Of a stretch of 64,000 nucleotides of DNA, positions 36,948-46,359 are shown piece by piece (positions within the stretch are counted from its first letter, which is position 1; each line of letters begins with the position of its first letter). The position numbers and the translations under genes are program-made. The notes under the pieces were generated by a model. The model did no database searches, was not told the DNA's origin, and was given only the letters and a program-made list of their open reading frames with translations. The stretch is from JAPPHA01 sp965242975 (GTDB taxonomy: Bacteria; Pseudomonadota; Alphaproteobacteria; Rhodobacterales; Rhodobacteraceae): positions 2,294,001 through 2,358,000 of the forward strand of contig CBDETS010000007.1 in NCBI GenBank assembly GCA_965242975.1. The letters are read 5' to 3'.

Positions 36948-37840
36948 CGGCTCCCTCCCTGCAAGTAACGCCGGTTCAACCACAGGAACGCAACCGAAAT
37001 GATGGTCACGATGAACATGGCCGAAATCGCCAGTGCCGCGCCGAGAGGGGCGTTGTTTGCTTTCTTGAACTGCAGTTCGATCATGTTTGCGATCATCAGC
37101 CCGTTGGGCCCACCGACAAGACGCGGAGTCACGTAGTCCCCGATGGTTGGTATGAACACGATCAGGGTCGCCGCAATGACTCCCGGCATTGCCAGCGGCA
37201 AGGTGATTCGCAGGAACCTTCGCACCGGTCCGTCCCCCAGGTCTTCGGCGGCCTCGAGATACGATCGGTCGATCCTTTCAAGGGCAACGTAGATCGGCAG
37301 GATCGCAAATGGCACCCACGCGTGGCTAAGCGTCAGAACCACGGCATTCTGGTTGTAAAGGATGAAACTCAACGGTTGCTCGATGATTCCCAGCCCCAGC
37401 AGCGACCCGTTGACGACACCGTTAAAGCCCAGGATGACCTTCCAGAGAAAGATACGAACCAGGTAACTCGTCCAGAACGGGATCGTGATCATGAAGATCC
37501 AGAGAGGCTTGCGCCTTTGCGAGACGTGAAATGAAATGAAATACGCGATCGGGAAGGCCAGAACGACCGTCATCATCGTGACGAGGGCAGAGATCTTCAG
37601 CGAGCGCACCATCAACGCCCGGTAGATCGGCTCCGTCCAGGCAACCCGGTAGTTCTCGAGAGTCATGTCACGGTGAAGTTCCAGGAAATCCTGGGTCCAG
37701 AAACTCAGTGCGACCACCATGACGAGCGGAGCGGCAAGCAGAAGCAGCGCATAGGTGAACGTGGGGCCAATGAGCAACAGGCCGTTGGCTGCCTCGCCTC
37801 GAAAGATCCTTCGTGTCGCTGTTGGCGCAGCAATTGCCAT
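36944..37840 (-). CDS. Polyamine-type ABC transporter permease (PotB-like)
   Basis: A ~298-residue permease starting MAIAAPTATRRIFRGEAANG, with a first helix LLLIGPTFTYALLLLAAPLV and the EAA loop RIDRSYLEAAEDLGDGPVRR. ATG 37840 is preceded by gaggtc. The frame upstream to 37936 overlaps the Rieske gene and is not conserved, but the 37840 start itself lies just beyond the Rieske stop (37864), leaving 23 bases. Confidence 0.9.
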   Translation of the reverse strand: MAIAAPTATRRIFRGEAANGLLLIGPTFTYALLLLAAPLVMVVALSFWTQDFLELHRDMTLENYRVAWTEPIYRALMVRSLKISALVTMMTVVLAFPIAYFISFHVSQRRKPLWIFMITIPFWTSYLVRIFLWKVILGFNGVVNGSLLGLGIIEQPLSFILYNQNAVVLTLSHAWVPFAILPIYVALERIDRSYLEAAEDLGDGPVRRFLRITLPLAMPGVIAATLIVFIPTIGDYVTPRLVGGPNGLMIANMIELQFKKANNAPLGAALAISAMFIVTIISVAFLWLNRRYLQGGSR

Positions 37841-37863
37841 GGGCGAGACCTCGTCGTGTTCCC

Positions 37864-39090
37864 TTATCCGTCCGCAGTGGCCATATGCACGTCGTGGTGC
37901 GAGAGGGATCCGGGTACCGGCTCGCTCTCGTGACACATTTCAGGAATGATCGAGCGGAGGTGGTCATGAAAGCTGCGCAGACCATACTCGAGATCGGAAT
38001 AGATGACCCCGCTAAATCCGGACGACTTCACGGCCTCTGACGACCAGATCGCCAGCATCCTGTCCTCGTCGGAAGCGATGCGATCTATGCGGCTGCTCAA
38101 ATACCTGGCGATGCGCAAGGCCCGGGATTCGTCTGGGTACCGGTAAACGGAACCACGCTGAACGGTCCGCGTCGCCGACAACGGGATCTCCTGATAGAAC
38201 ATGACACTGTCGGGATAGAGCCCGAGGACGAAGTTCGGGAAAATCCCGATGTAGACCCACGCGTTCCGGTGAGCGTCGTCGAGCCAAGCCGTCTCCGGGA
38301 GAATCCTGCGGTAGTGCCGAACACTCCAGATCGTCCCTGGATGCGTATTGAACCTGCCAACAGAGCGGGATGTCCAACCGGCCTGCGGTTCGTCAACATA
38401 GTTTTCTCCGTACAGATCGTGGAGGCCCGGATGGGCCTGTCGGACGTGGTAGCCTTCGTTGTCGACATCGCGGACGGATTTCCAGTTCACGGGCATGTCT
38501 TCGGAAATCATTCCCTCTTCGGCCGGGACAAGCTCGTTCGTCCTGTACTGTACGACCTCATCCAGATGTGGTCGCATGATGTCATGGACACCGGGTTGAG
38601 GCCCGGGACAAAAGCGGATGAAGACGAAACCGAGCCAGACTTCGAGTTCAATGGGTTTCAGGCCCCACTTTGCGGCGGGGAGATCGGGGAAACTCTCGGC
38701 GCGCGGGATACCCCTCAAGCTGCCGTCCGTGTTGTAGATCCAGCCGTGATACGGGCAGACGATGGACCGCGTGCATGTTCCGCGTTCGCCGGCAAGCACT
38801 CGGGACCCCCTGTGCCGGCAGAGATTATGGAATGCGCGAAGCACGTCATCGTGCCCTCTCACAACGAGCCCGCGTTCGCCGGCGATGTCCAACGTGACGA
38901 ACTGCCCCGGTTGCGCGACCTCACTGATGTGACACACATACTGCCAGTGGTTGCGAAAAATCCTTCTGCGCTCAAGCTGATGGAGTTCTTCGGAAAAGTA
39001 TGTCCAGCCCGGCAACCCGCCCCGGTCCCAGTCGTCCGGTATCCTTCCCTGGCGGAATGATGGCTCGGACGGTGCCTCGATCATCCGCAT
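37864..39090 (-). CDS. Rieske-type aromatic ring-hydroxylating oxygenase, alpha subunit
   Basis: A 408-residue terminal oxygenase. The Rieske [2Fe-2S] site is Cys91-x-His93 (CRHRGSRV) and Cys112-x2-His115 (CPYHGW). The mononuclear iron site is in DNEGYHVRQAHPG (His215, His220), with the bridging Asp. Single-component relatives act on quaternary amines such as glycine betaine, stachydrine and carnitine as well as on aromatics. Its place inside an amine-importer operon with an aminotransferase argues for demethylation or hydroxylation of an imported amine (inference). No dedicated reductase is in the operon, so electrons must come from a partner elsewhere. Confidence 0.88.
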   Translation of the reverse strand: MRMIEAPSEPSFRQGRIPDDWDRGGLPGWTYFSEELHQLERRRIFRNHWQYVCHISEVAQPGQFVTLDIAGERGLVVRGHDDVLRAFHNLCRHRGSRVLAGERGTCTRSIVCPYHGWIYNTDGSLRGIPRAESFPDLPAAKWGLKPIELEVWLGFVFIRFCPGPQPGVHDIMRPHLDEVVQYRTNELVPAEEGMISEDMPVNWKSVRDVDNEGYHVRQAHPGLHDLYGENYVDEPQAGWTSRSVGRFNTHPGTIWSVRHYRRILPETAWLDDAHRNAWVYIGIFPNFVLGLYPDSVMFYQEIPLSATRTVQRGSVYRYPDESRALRIARYLSSRIDRIASDEDRMLAIWSSEAVKSSGFSGVIYSDLEYGLRSFHDHLRSIIPEMCHESEPVPGSLSHHDVHMATADG

Positions 39091-39100
39091 GTCCTTCGTC

Positions 39101-40483
39101 TCACCACAAGGCCTCCCGGGTCAGGTCATCGGAAACGTCCCGGATGGACTGGCCAAGGGCATCGACGACAAAGTCCACCTCGTCGCGCGTGATGACGAGT
39201 GGGGGAGACATTACGTTCAGGTGCCCGATCGGCCGTACGATCAGGCCGAGCCGTTCCGCTGCCAGGGCAATCCGCCTGCCGATGTCAACTGAATCAGGAA
39301 ACAGTTCCCGTGTTTTCTTGTCCCTGACGTTCTCGATACACATCATCAGGTTACGCCCCCGGACATCTCCAACCGTAGGTAGCGTCCGAAGTTCGCGAAG
39401 CCTCTGCTCAAAGTATCCACCGATCTTTCGCGCATTCTCCAGAAGGTTCTCCCGCTCGATGATTTCAATGTTCTTGAGGGCGGCGGCACAACAGACGGGA
39501 TGCCCTGAGTAGGTGAATCCATGTGTAAACCATCTCTCTGGATCCCCGGTCGAGATGGTGTCGTGAACCCGGTTTGAGTAAATGACGGCGCCGATAGGCA
39601 GATATCCTGACGAAAGGCCCTTGGCGCAGCACGTGATGTCCGGGACGATGCCAAACTCGCCCTGTGACGCGAACCAGTGTCCGATCCGCCCAAATGCCGT
39701 GACGACCTCGTCTGCTACGAACAGGATTTCGTGACGGCGACAGATGTCCATCATGCGCTCAAGGTAATCGGGCGGCGGGACAATGACTCCGCCCGAACCC
39801 ATGATCGGTTCGGCGAAAAAGCCCCCGATCCGCTCGTGCCCGACATTCGCGATCAGGTCCTCGAATTCCTTAACCAAGTGGTCTGTCAGGCCATCCTCAG
39901 AGACGCCGTCGGGGAGCCTGTACCTGTTCGGAGACGTCAGGTGATGGATGCTGTCGTTGATGTAGCGAAACTCCGGCGACCGGTCGCCTGATCGTTTGCC
40001 GATCGACATCGCGGCGAAGGTCGAGCCGTGATACGAATCCTCCCGTGAAACCACGTGGGTCTTTTCCGGCCTCCCGGCACAGGATTGGTAAAACTGGACC
40101 AACCGGTAGGCACTGTCGATCGCGGTCGACCCGCCCGTCGTAAACTGAACATGGTCGAGCCCTGGCGGCGCCAGTTCAGAGAGCCGCGCCGCAAGCAGGG
40201 CCGCAGGTTCGTTGGCCATATCGACGAACGTTGACGCGTAGGCGAGCTTGCGGACCTGTTCCGCGATCGTATCGGCCATTTCTTCGCGACCGAGGCCGAT
40301 GTTCGTGCACCAGAGCCCTCCGACGGCATCCAGGTATGAATTGCCCTTCGAATCCGTCAGGCGGCAGCCGGTGCCCTCTGACAGAACCAACTGCGGACCA
40401 TCATCACGAAAACTCTCGAAGTGAGTCCACGGGTGGAGGTTATGGTCCCTGTCCGCCTTCCATATGTCTGCGGAATCGACCAT
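39101..40483 (-). CDS. Class III pyridoxal-phosphate aminotransferase
   Basis: A ~460-residue omega-transaminase-type enzyme. It has the typical TGGSTAIDSAYRLVQFYQ, SYHGSTFAAMS, the PLP-contacting DEVVTAFGRIG, and the lysine region ITCCAKGLSSGYLPIGAVIY. The family moves terminal amino groups of polyamines, beta-alanine or similar to pyruvate. ATG 40483 (MVDSADIWKADRDHNLHPWT) fits the family N-terminus better than the longer frame to 40522. It sits 10 bases before the Rieske gene. Confidence 0.9.
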   Translation of the reverse strand: MVDSADIWKADRDHNLHPWTHFESFRDDGPQLVLSEGTGCRLTDSKGNSYLDAVGGLWCTNIGLGREEMADTIAEQVRKLAYASTFVDMANEPAALLAARLSELAPPGLDHVQFTTGGSTAIDSAYRLVQFYQSCAGRPEKTHVVSREDSYHGSTFAAMSIGKRSGDRSPEFRYINDSIHHLTSPNRYRLPDGVSEDGLTDHLVKEFEDLIANVGHERIGGFFAEPIMGSGGVIVPPPDYLERMMDICRRHEILFVADEVVTAFGRIGHWFASQGEFGIVPDITCCAKGLSSGYLPIGAVIYSNRVHDTISTGDPERWFTHGFTYSGHPVCCAAALKNIEIIERENLLENARKIGGYFEQRLRELRTLPTVGDVRGRNLMMCIENVRDKKTRELFPDSVDIGRRIALAAERLGLIVRPIGHLNVMSPPLVITRDEVDFVVDALGQSIRDVSDDLTREALW

Positions 40484-40690
40484 GGAAAGTATCCCCTGGA
40501 ATCTGGCGGGCAACCCCGTCACCGGTCGCGGTGACCGTCAAGCCGGTGCGTGCGCGAGGCCGTAACGCGGAGTCAGATCGCGTGAACGCACGCCATTACA
40601 TCGGAACCCTGACCGCAAGGTCACGAACGAGGTCCGCCCGAAGGGTGGGTCGTCGAGCCCGATTTCAGGGCTCGACATGTTCGAAAACGC

Positions 40691-41749
40691 TCAGAAACCA
40701 GCCTTGATCTTTTCGAATTCCGCGATCATTCGCTCTCTCAAGGCATTGTCCATCGGAATCTGGGCCAACAAGGGCACGTCAACGGGTCCGAGTCCCACCG
40801 TTTCGAGAACGTCGGCGCCCAGGTCCTCCATCGCGGCCTGGTTGCCGTGTCCATATCCCCAAGCGTTGACAAGATAGTCGGTTGAAGACGGATCGAGCCA
40901 GGCATTGAAATAGTCATAAACCTTGGCTTCATCGTTGGGACCATCGGCCAGATTCACATATCCGCAAAACCAGGTCGATGATCCTTCAACGGTTTCCCGG
41001 TTGGCGACAACGTCGTGACCTTCAGACTGCATGGTCGTCGGGGTCTCATTCCAGGCCCATGAGATCAAGACTTCGCCGCTTGACATCAGTTGCGACAATT
41101 CCGCCCCGTCGATCCAGTAGGCCCGCACGTTCATGTGGGCCTGGCGCAACCAGTCGGATGCACGCTGAAAGTCGTCTTCCGTGGCTTTCGACCAGTCAGT
41201 GGTCCCCGTCGCGAGGTAGGCCAGGGCGTACGCATCGTCCACATTGTCACCGATAGATGTGCGCCCGGCGTACTTCGGATCCAGAAAGACCCCCAGACTG
41301 GCGACATCGGCTGCGTCGACCAGGTCCGCCCTGTAGGTGAGCGCGGTCGTACCCCAGTCCATGGGCAACAGGTAGTACCCACCGTCAAAATTGTAGGCTT
41401 CCTTCATGACCGAATTGACATCATCCCAACGGTCGATCCGCGAGGTATCAAGCGGTTCGATCAAACCGGCCTCATGCCACTTCGTCACGGACTGGGAACA
41501 GGGGTGTGATACATCCGCCTTGAAACCGGAACGAAGCTTCTGAAACGCCTCTTCCTCATCGCCGAAAAATGCAAATGTCGGTGAATCTCCGTGCTGGTCG
41601 ACATACCCTTGGAAAAACCCGGGGTCATCGTAACCGGCCCAGTCAAGGATGATCAGGCCCTCGTCGGCGGCCATTCCGGACGTTCCGGTTACCGCGGCCA
41701 GCAAAATGCCGGCACATGCCGATGTCGTCTTGTTTCTGAGTTCGTGCAT
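40691..41749 (-). CDS. Polyamine-type ABC transporter substrate-binding protein (PotD-like)
   Basis: A 352-residue periplasmic binding protein with a signal peptide (SACAGILLAAVTGTSGMAAD). The mature part resembles PotD/PotF: LIILDWAGYDDPGFFQGYVD, ADVSHPCSQSVTKWHEAGLI, YYLLPMDWGTTALTYRADLV and WAWNETPTTM. It is the first gene of the minus-strand operon. The ligand is unknown; the operon's enzymes suggest a methylated or diamine compound. Confidence 0.9.
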   Translation of the reverse strand: MHELRNKTTSACAGILLAAVTGTSGMAADEGLIILDWAGYDDPGFFQGYVDQHGDSPTFAFFGDEEEAFQKLRSGFKADVSHPCSQSVTKWHEAGLIEPLDTSRIDRWDDVNSVMKEAYNFDGGYYLLPMDWGTTALTYRADLVDAADVASLGVFLDPKYAGRTSIGDNVDDAYALAYLATGTTDWSKATEDDFQRASDWLRQAHMNVRAYWIDGAELSQLMSSGEVLISWAWNETPTTMQSEGHDVVANRETVEGSSTWFCGYVNLADGPNDEAKVYDYFNAWLDPSSTDYLVNAWGYGHGNQAAMEDLGADVLETVGLGPVDVPLLAQIPMDNALRERMIAEFEKIKAGF

Positions 41750-42194
41750 AAAGCTATCCTCCTGGCAACTCCCTTTTGAGGAGTGGTAAATCCAATGGTG
41801 CTCAATCGCAAGAAATTATCCGACCCGACACCGTTCGGTGCCCGCGGCCATGAATCCGGTCATCCATGTCCAGATTGGCCGAGCAGGGAGACCTCCGGGT
41901 GATTCCCTGCGCGCGGGAAACGGGAATCGATGAAAATCTCCCCATCTGTCGCGCTTCCCGCGTACGCCTTCGATGGAGGGGACCTCAGTCTCGACCGTGC
42001 AGCGTCACACCGTTCAAGGAGGCCGGGCGCACGCGGCATTCGTCCGGGCGTGAGCCATCTGAATGAGCACCACCCGGAGCATGTGAAGGTTCCCACCTGA
42101 TGGCAGCATTTGAAACCGACCCGGGTACCAAGTTGAAATAACAGATAAATCTAGACAGAAGAGAGAGGGAATATGTAAAGAGTACAATGCAGAC
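41750..42194. other. Divergent intergenic region
   Basis: About 445 bases between the amine operon (minus) and the AlkB-GlnE fusion (plus). An AT-rich patch at about 42130-42185 lies just before the plus-strand gene. No gene or RNA is recognised. Confidence 0.4.
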
Positions 42195-44636
42195 ATGACG
42201 GGATTGAGGGAGGTCGAGGTGGCCGGAGACACCATGCAGAAAACTGCGTTGAACATTCCCGTGGCCGACGATCTGGGGGCGGCACTTGAACCGTCGATCG
42301 GCCATGCGCTCCCCTACTTTGCCGCAATAGCGATTTTTCCGCTGCTGGCATGCGCAGCCAGTTACGGCAATTGGTGGCTGGTCGGTCCGTTTGCCTTCTT
42401 TTGGTTGTGCGACCATTTCGACACGGCCCTCGGCACCGACGAGTCAAACATGAGTCCGGGGCAGGCAAACAGCGGCCGGTTGGTATGGTACAAACTGGCC
42501 GTGTGGATCTGGGTGGCGCTCTATCCTGTCACCTTTGTCTACGTGTTCTGGCAGATTTTCGTCGTCGGCCACCTTGCCATATGGGAGATGGTACTGATCG
42601 TTCTGGCGCTTGGCGCCATGGCCCGAATGACGCTCAACGCCGGCCATGACATGATGCACCGGCGCAAGATGTGGGAACGCTGCGTCGGTGAACTCCTGAT
42701 GGCATCCGTATCCTTTGCACAGGAGGTTACAGAGCATATCTATGTCCATCATGCCTACGTGGGCACGCCCAAGGACTCCCTGACCCCGGCCAAGGGTCTG
42801 AGCTTCTGGCGGTACCTGCCCCGTTCTGTGGCTCGCAGCTACGCGGACGCCTGGAGTTACGAACGCAACCGGATGGCCCGTCGTCGCCTGCCGGTCTGGC
42901 ACTACACGAACCCGATTTGGCGTTACATCCTTGAGACTGCGTTGTGGTACGCGCTGGCGTACTGGATCGGCGGCGCCTGGGGGATTCTCGTTCTCATCTT
43001 CGTGTGCGCAATGGGAATTCTTCAACTCAGAATGGCCGACTACATCCAGCACTACGGATTGCAACGTATCCGCACACCCGAAGGCAGGTTCGAACGGGTC
43101 CGGGCACGGCACTCCTGGACCGCGGCGTTCAAACTGTCGAATTGGCTCTACTACAATTCCCAGCGCCATGCGGACCATCACCTCACGGCATCACGGCTGT
43201 ACCCGGTCCTGCAGCATTGCGGCGCAGAGGATTCACCGCAATTGCCCGGAAGTTACGGCGCCATGGGCAGCCTCCTCATGTGGCCGCGGCGCTGGTTCGC
43301 GAAGATGGACCCACTGGTCGATCAATGGCGAGCGCGCTGCTATCCCGAGGTCGGCGACTGGACCGTCTACGACAGCGAAGCGTACTGGTCGCGGCCGGAC
43401 GACTTCGAGACGATTGCCGAAATTTTCGACGCATCGCCCTTTCTTTCGGCGCAGGTAAACCGTTACCCGGAACTTCTGGACAGCATCCGAAGCCGCGAAT
43501 TCACCGATCTCGATCTGCCAAAGGAATTCAAGACGGAACCGGAATTCGATTCCATCGCGCAACGCGGCCTCGTGCGGGTGTACTGGACGCACGAGTTGGA
43601 TTCAGCCGAAATGCTGGCCAGGATCGGAGCGATACCGGTTTCGAACGCGCGCGAGGCCGTGGACACCGCGCGGACCTGGTCGAACGAAAAGGTCTTTCAG
43701 ATCTGCATGCATACGCTGCGCGGCAATCTCGTACCGGTCGAAGCGAGCGTGGCGTTGGCCAATGTCGCGGAAGCGTCGATAGCCTCCGTGCTGTGGGCTA
43801 TCGATCATGGATCGTCCCACGGGCGCGGCGGCGGCGGGCTCGCGGTCGCGATCCTGGGCGACCTCGCCAGCGGTGACGCAATGCCGGGCACCGAGTTGGA
43901 GTTCATGCTGGTGCACGAGTCCGACCATACGAGACACCGCTCTGCGCACTGTCGCCAGATCGACACCGCGCTGCGTGAGCTGACGCGCAACAGCCTGCTG
44001 TTCACTCCGATTCCACGTGACAGGAAAATGCGGCCCGCCCGCTCTCTGGACGAATTCTCCGAATATCACCAGGCGTCTGCCACCGCTGCCGAAATCCTGG
44101 ACCTTACCAGGGTGCGGCTCGTGCAGATATACGGCGATAACCGAACCGGCGAGCGGTTCGAAACGGAACGATGCGATGCGTTGACCCGCGGGGCGTCGCG
44201 TGACGCACTGATGTCCGAACTTCGCGAGGCGCACACCTGTGCGGGTGAACCGCAACCACTTGCGATCGATGACGTTCGGGGGGGGCACAGGGACGTCGAG
44301 CGCACCGCTCGCTACCTGCAACTGCTCCACGCAGCCGACGTCCCCGGAATTCTCGCTCCCGACTCGCTCAACGTCTTTCGGTCCGCCGGTGCGCACGGAT
44401 CGATTGCCGCCGGCACCGCCGAACACCTGGCAGAGGCCGCCACCATGTGGAAAAACCTGCGCGGAATCGTCCGTATGACCGGGGAAGACAGGGGTTCGCC
44501 GCAGGCGGCGACCCCAGCGGCAAAGGCCGCCATTGCGCGATCATGCGGATTGAACGAATTCGACGAGTTGGCCGACGCGGTCCGCTCGATGGCGACCCGC
44601 GCGACGGCCTCAATCGAAGAAGCGATCGATCGCTGA
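42195..44636 (+). CDS. Fusion of an AlkB-type di-iron membrane hydroxylase with a GlnE-like adenylyltransferase half
   Basis: One uninterrupted 813-residue frame. Residues ~1-398 form an alkane-hydroxylase/desaturase-type membrane protein with several hydrophobic helices and the di-iron histidine boxes HDMMH (151-155), HIYVHH (181-186), QHYG (286) and RHADHH (325-329). From ~405 it changes to a soluble part that follows a single half of GlnE, the glutamine-synthetase adenylyltransferase: DASPFLSAQVNRYPELLDSI, GLAVAILGDLASG then GTELEFMLVH, and VRGGHRDVERTARYLQLLHA. The GlnE catalytic Asp-x-Asp is replaced by Glu-x-Glu (GTELE), so nucleotidyl transfer is uncertain. ATG 42234 (with ggag upstream) is a strong alternative start. 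I know no described protein of this make-up. Confidence 0.8.
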   Translation: MTGLREVEVAGDTMQKTALNIPVADDLGAALEPSIGHALPYFAAIAIFPLLACAASYGNWWLVGPFAFFWLCDHFDTALGTDESNMSPGQANSGRLVWYKLAVWIWVALYPVTFVYVFWQIFVVGHLAIWEMVLIVLALGAMARMTLNAGHDMMHRRKMWERCVGELLMASVSFAQEVTEHIYVHHAYVGTPKDSLTPAKGLSFWRYLPRSVARSYADAWSYERNRMARRRLPVWHYTNPIWRYILETALWYALAYWIGGAWGILVLIFVCAMGILQLRMADYIQHYGLQRIRTPEGRFERVRARHSWTAAFKLSNWLYYNSQRHADHHLTASRLYPVLQHCGAEDSPQLPGSYGAMGSLLMWPRRWFAKMDPLVDQWRARCYPEVGDWTVYDSEAYWSRPDDFETIAEIFDASPFLSAQVNRYPELLDSIRSREFTDLDLPKEFKTEPEFDSIAQRGLVRVYWTHELDSAEMLARIGAIPVSNAREAVDTARTWSNEKVFQICMHTLRGNLVPVEASVALANVAEASIASVLWAIDHGSSHGRGGGGLAVAILGDLASGDAMPGTELEFMLVHESDHTRHRSAHCRQIDTALRELTRNSLLFTPIPRDRKMRPARSLDEFSEYHQASATAAEILDLTRVRLVQIYGDNRTGERFETERCDALTRGASRDALMSELREAHTCAGEPQPLAIDDVRGGHRDVERTARYLQLLHAADVPGILAPDSLNVFRSAGAHGSIAAGTAEHLAEAATMWKNLRGIVRMTGEDRGSPQAATPAAKAAIARSCGLNEFDELADAVRSMATRATASIEEAIDR

Positions 44637-44837
44637 ATGCAACGTTGCGCGACCAACTGACCACGATCATGACGGTGGCCGACCCGGCGGACCGGCGGGG
44701 ACGTCGCCGATGGGCAGTCCGAGGTGGCTGAACCATTGAAGGAGGCCAGGCCATCGCATGCAGGAGCATGGGTTCAGGCACCGCTTTTCCGGCCAGACGC
44801 AATGATGGTCTGAACCCCGAATCGACAGGGAAACACG

Positions 44838-46208
44838 ATGAAGCGAAAGGTCGTCGTCGTCGGCGCCGGAATGGCAGGACTGGCTGCCACCCATGCTCTT
44901 CGCAAGCATGGGATCGATGTCACGCTGTTCGAGGCCGAACCGCACCCGGGTGGTCGCGTCATCCGGAAGGACGTCGAAGGCTTTCGCGTCGATCTCGGTG
45001 CCAATTTCTTCTTCGAGACGTATGAAACCACGAGACGGATCGCGGAAGAACTCGACGTTCCACTGAGGCGGACGCGTGTCCCGATTCACAGCGGCATTTA
45101 CCGCAACGGCAGGTTCCACGGTCTCTACGGCGACAATCGCCCGATCAACGCCTGGAAAACGGCGGGCACGTTACTGTCGTTTCGGCTGTTGTCACCAAAG
45201 GGGCTCTGGCAGGTCGCCAGGTTTGCCAGAATGCTGAGGGCGCGCAGCCGCGACCTCAATTTCGAAGACATTTCCGGAATGCTGGATCTCGATACTGGTG
45301 AAAGCGCCACGGAATTCTTTGAATCAAGGGTCGGAACCGAGGCCCTTGAACGGCTGTTTGGTCCGGGCTTGAGCGGCTATACGTTTGCGTATCCGGAGCA
45401 GGTGGGCGCAGCCTGTGCAATGGCGGTTGCCTGGCAAACCGGATTGAACGGGGTTGCATGGCCCTGTCTTCCTGAAGGCGGCATCGGCACCTTCGTGGAC
45501 GCGTTGGTCGATGCCTGCGGCGGGAGCATCAGGCTCTCGACCCCCGTACGCCGCATCGTGATCGAGGGAGCCGTCGCGAAAGGCGTTGTCACCGACGCGG
45601 GTTTCACGGAGTGCGACGCAGTCGTCTGCGCGACGACCGCCCCTGCGGTCATTGAAATCGCACCGGACCTCCCTCCTGCCATTGGCGATGTCCTGCGCGG
45701 GGTCACCTATTCGAGATGCTGCCGCGTATTCTTCGGCGTTGACTCCAGCCCGTTCCCCAGGGACTGGTATGCGGTCGCGTTCCCGCGGCAGACAGGAACT
45801 CTCATGACCGGGATGAGCAATGCCACGGTGTTGGCACCGGAAACGGCGCCGCACGGGAAGGCGATTGTCGACGCGCTCGTGATCGAAAGGCAGGCAGATG
45901 GACTGTTCACGCTGGATGATGATCAAATCCGGAACCGGGTATTGTCCGAAATCCACAGCTACTTTCCTGAAATGACGCACGAACCCGTGTTCACCGTCGT
46001 GCATAAATGGCGAGAAGCCCTGAGTCTGGCGCCCGGGGGCACCATGACGGCGCTTGATCGCCTGCGACGGCGGAATTTCGAGGATGTCAGGGGGCTGTAC
46101 CTCGCAGGCGACTATTTCGGGGTCCCATCGGTCAACGCCGCGTTGCGAAGCGGCCTGGACGCCGCCAGCACCGTAATCGAATGCGTTTCGCCGCAGGGCA
46201 ACGAGTGA
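44838..46208 (+). CDS. FAD-dependent amine oxidase-family oxidoreductase
   Basis: A 456-residue flavoprotein. The FAD-binding dinucleotide fold is at the N-terminus (VVVVGAGMAGLAATHALRK), followed by LFEAEPHPGGRV and the second motif GVDLGANFF-type segment (RVDLGANFFFETYE). The C-terminal FAD motif is VRGLYLAGDYFGVPSVNAA, as in protoporphyrinogen oxidase, phytoene desaturase and monoamine oxidase relatives. There is no signal peptide. It is 200 bases after the AlkB-GlnE fusion on the same strand and convergent with the RiPP export genes; substrate unknown. Confidence 0.82.
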   Translation: MKRKVVVVGAGMAGLAATHALRKHGIDVTLFEAEPHPGGRVIRKDVEGFRVDLGANFFFETYETTRRIAEELDVPLRRTRVPIHSGIYRNGRFHGLYGDNRPINAWKTAGTLLSFRLLSPKGLWQVARFARMLRARSRDLNFEDISGMLDLDTGESATEFFESRVGTEALERLFGPGLSGYTFAYPEQVGAACAMAVAWQTGLNGVAWPCLPEGGIGTFVDALVDACGGSIRLSTPVRRIVIEGAVAKGVVTDAGFTECDAVVCATTAPAVIEIAPDLPPAIGDVLRGVTYSRCCRVFFGVDSSPFPRDWYAVAFPRQTGTLMTGMSNATVLAPETAPHGKAIVDALVIERQADGLFTLDDDQIRNRVLSEIHSYFPEMTHEPVFTVVHKWREALSLAPGGTMTALDRLRRRNFEDVRGLYLAGDYFGVPSVNAALRSGLDAASTVIECVSPQGNE

Positions 46209-46359
46209 ATCCGTGAACCCGGAACGGTCCCTGCGGACTTGCACGCGGATCGATGGGCGTGCGTATATCGTGCGGAAAACGGGACCAAAACCCGCCGGGG
46301 ACAGCACCGGGAGTCGTGGAAATCATGACGCGCCGTCCTGGACTCGGCCTGCGCGTCAC

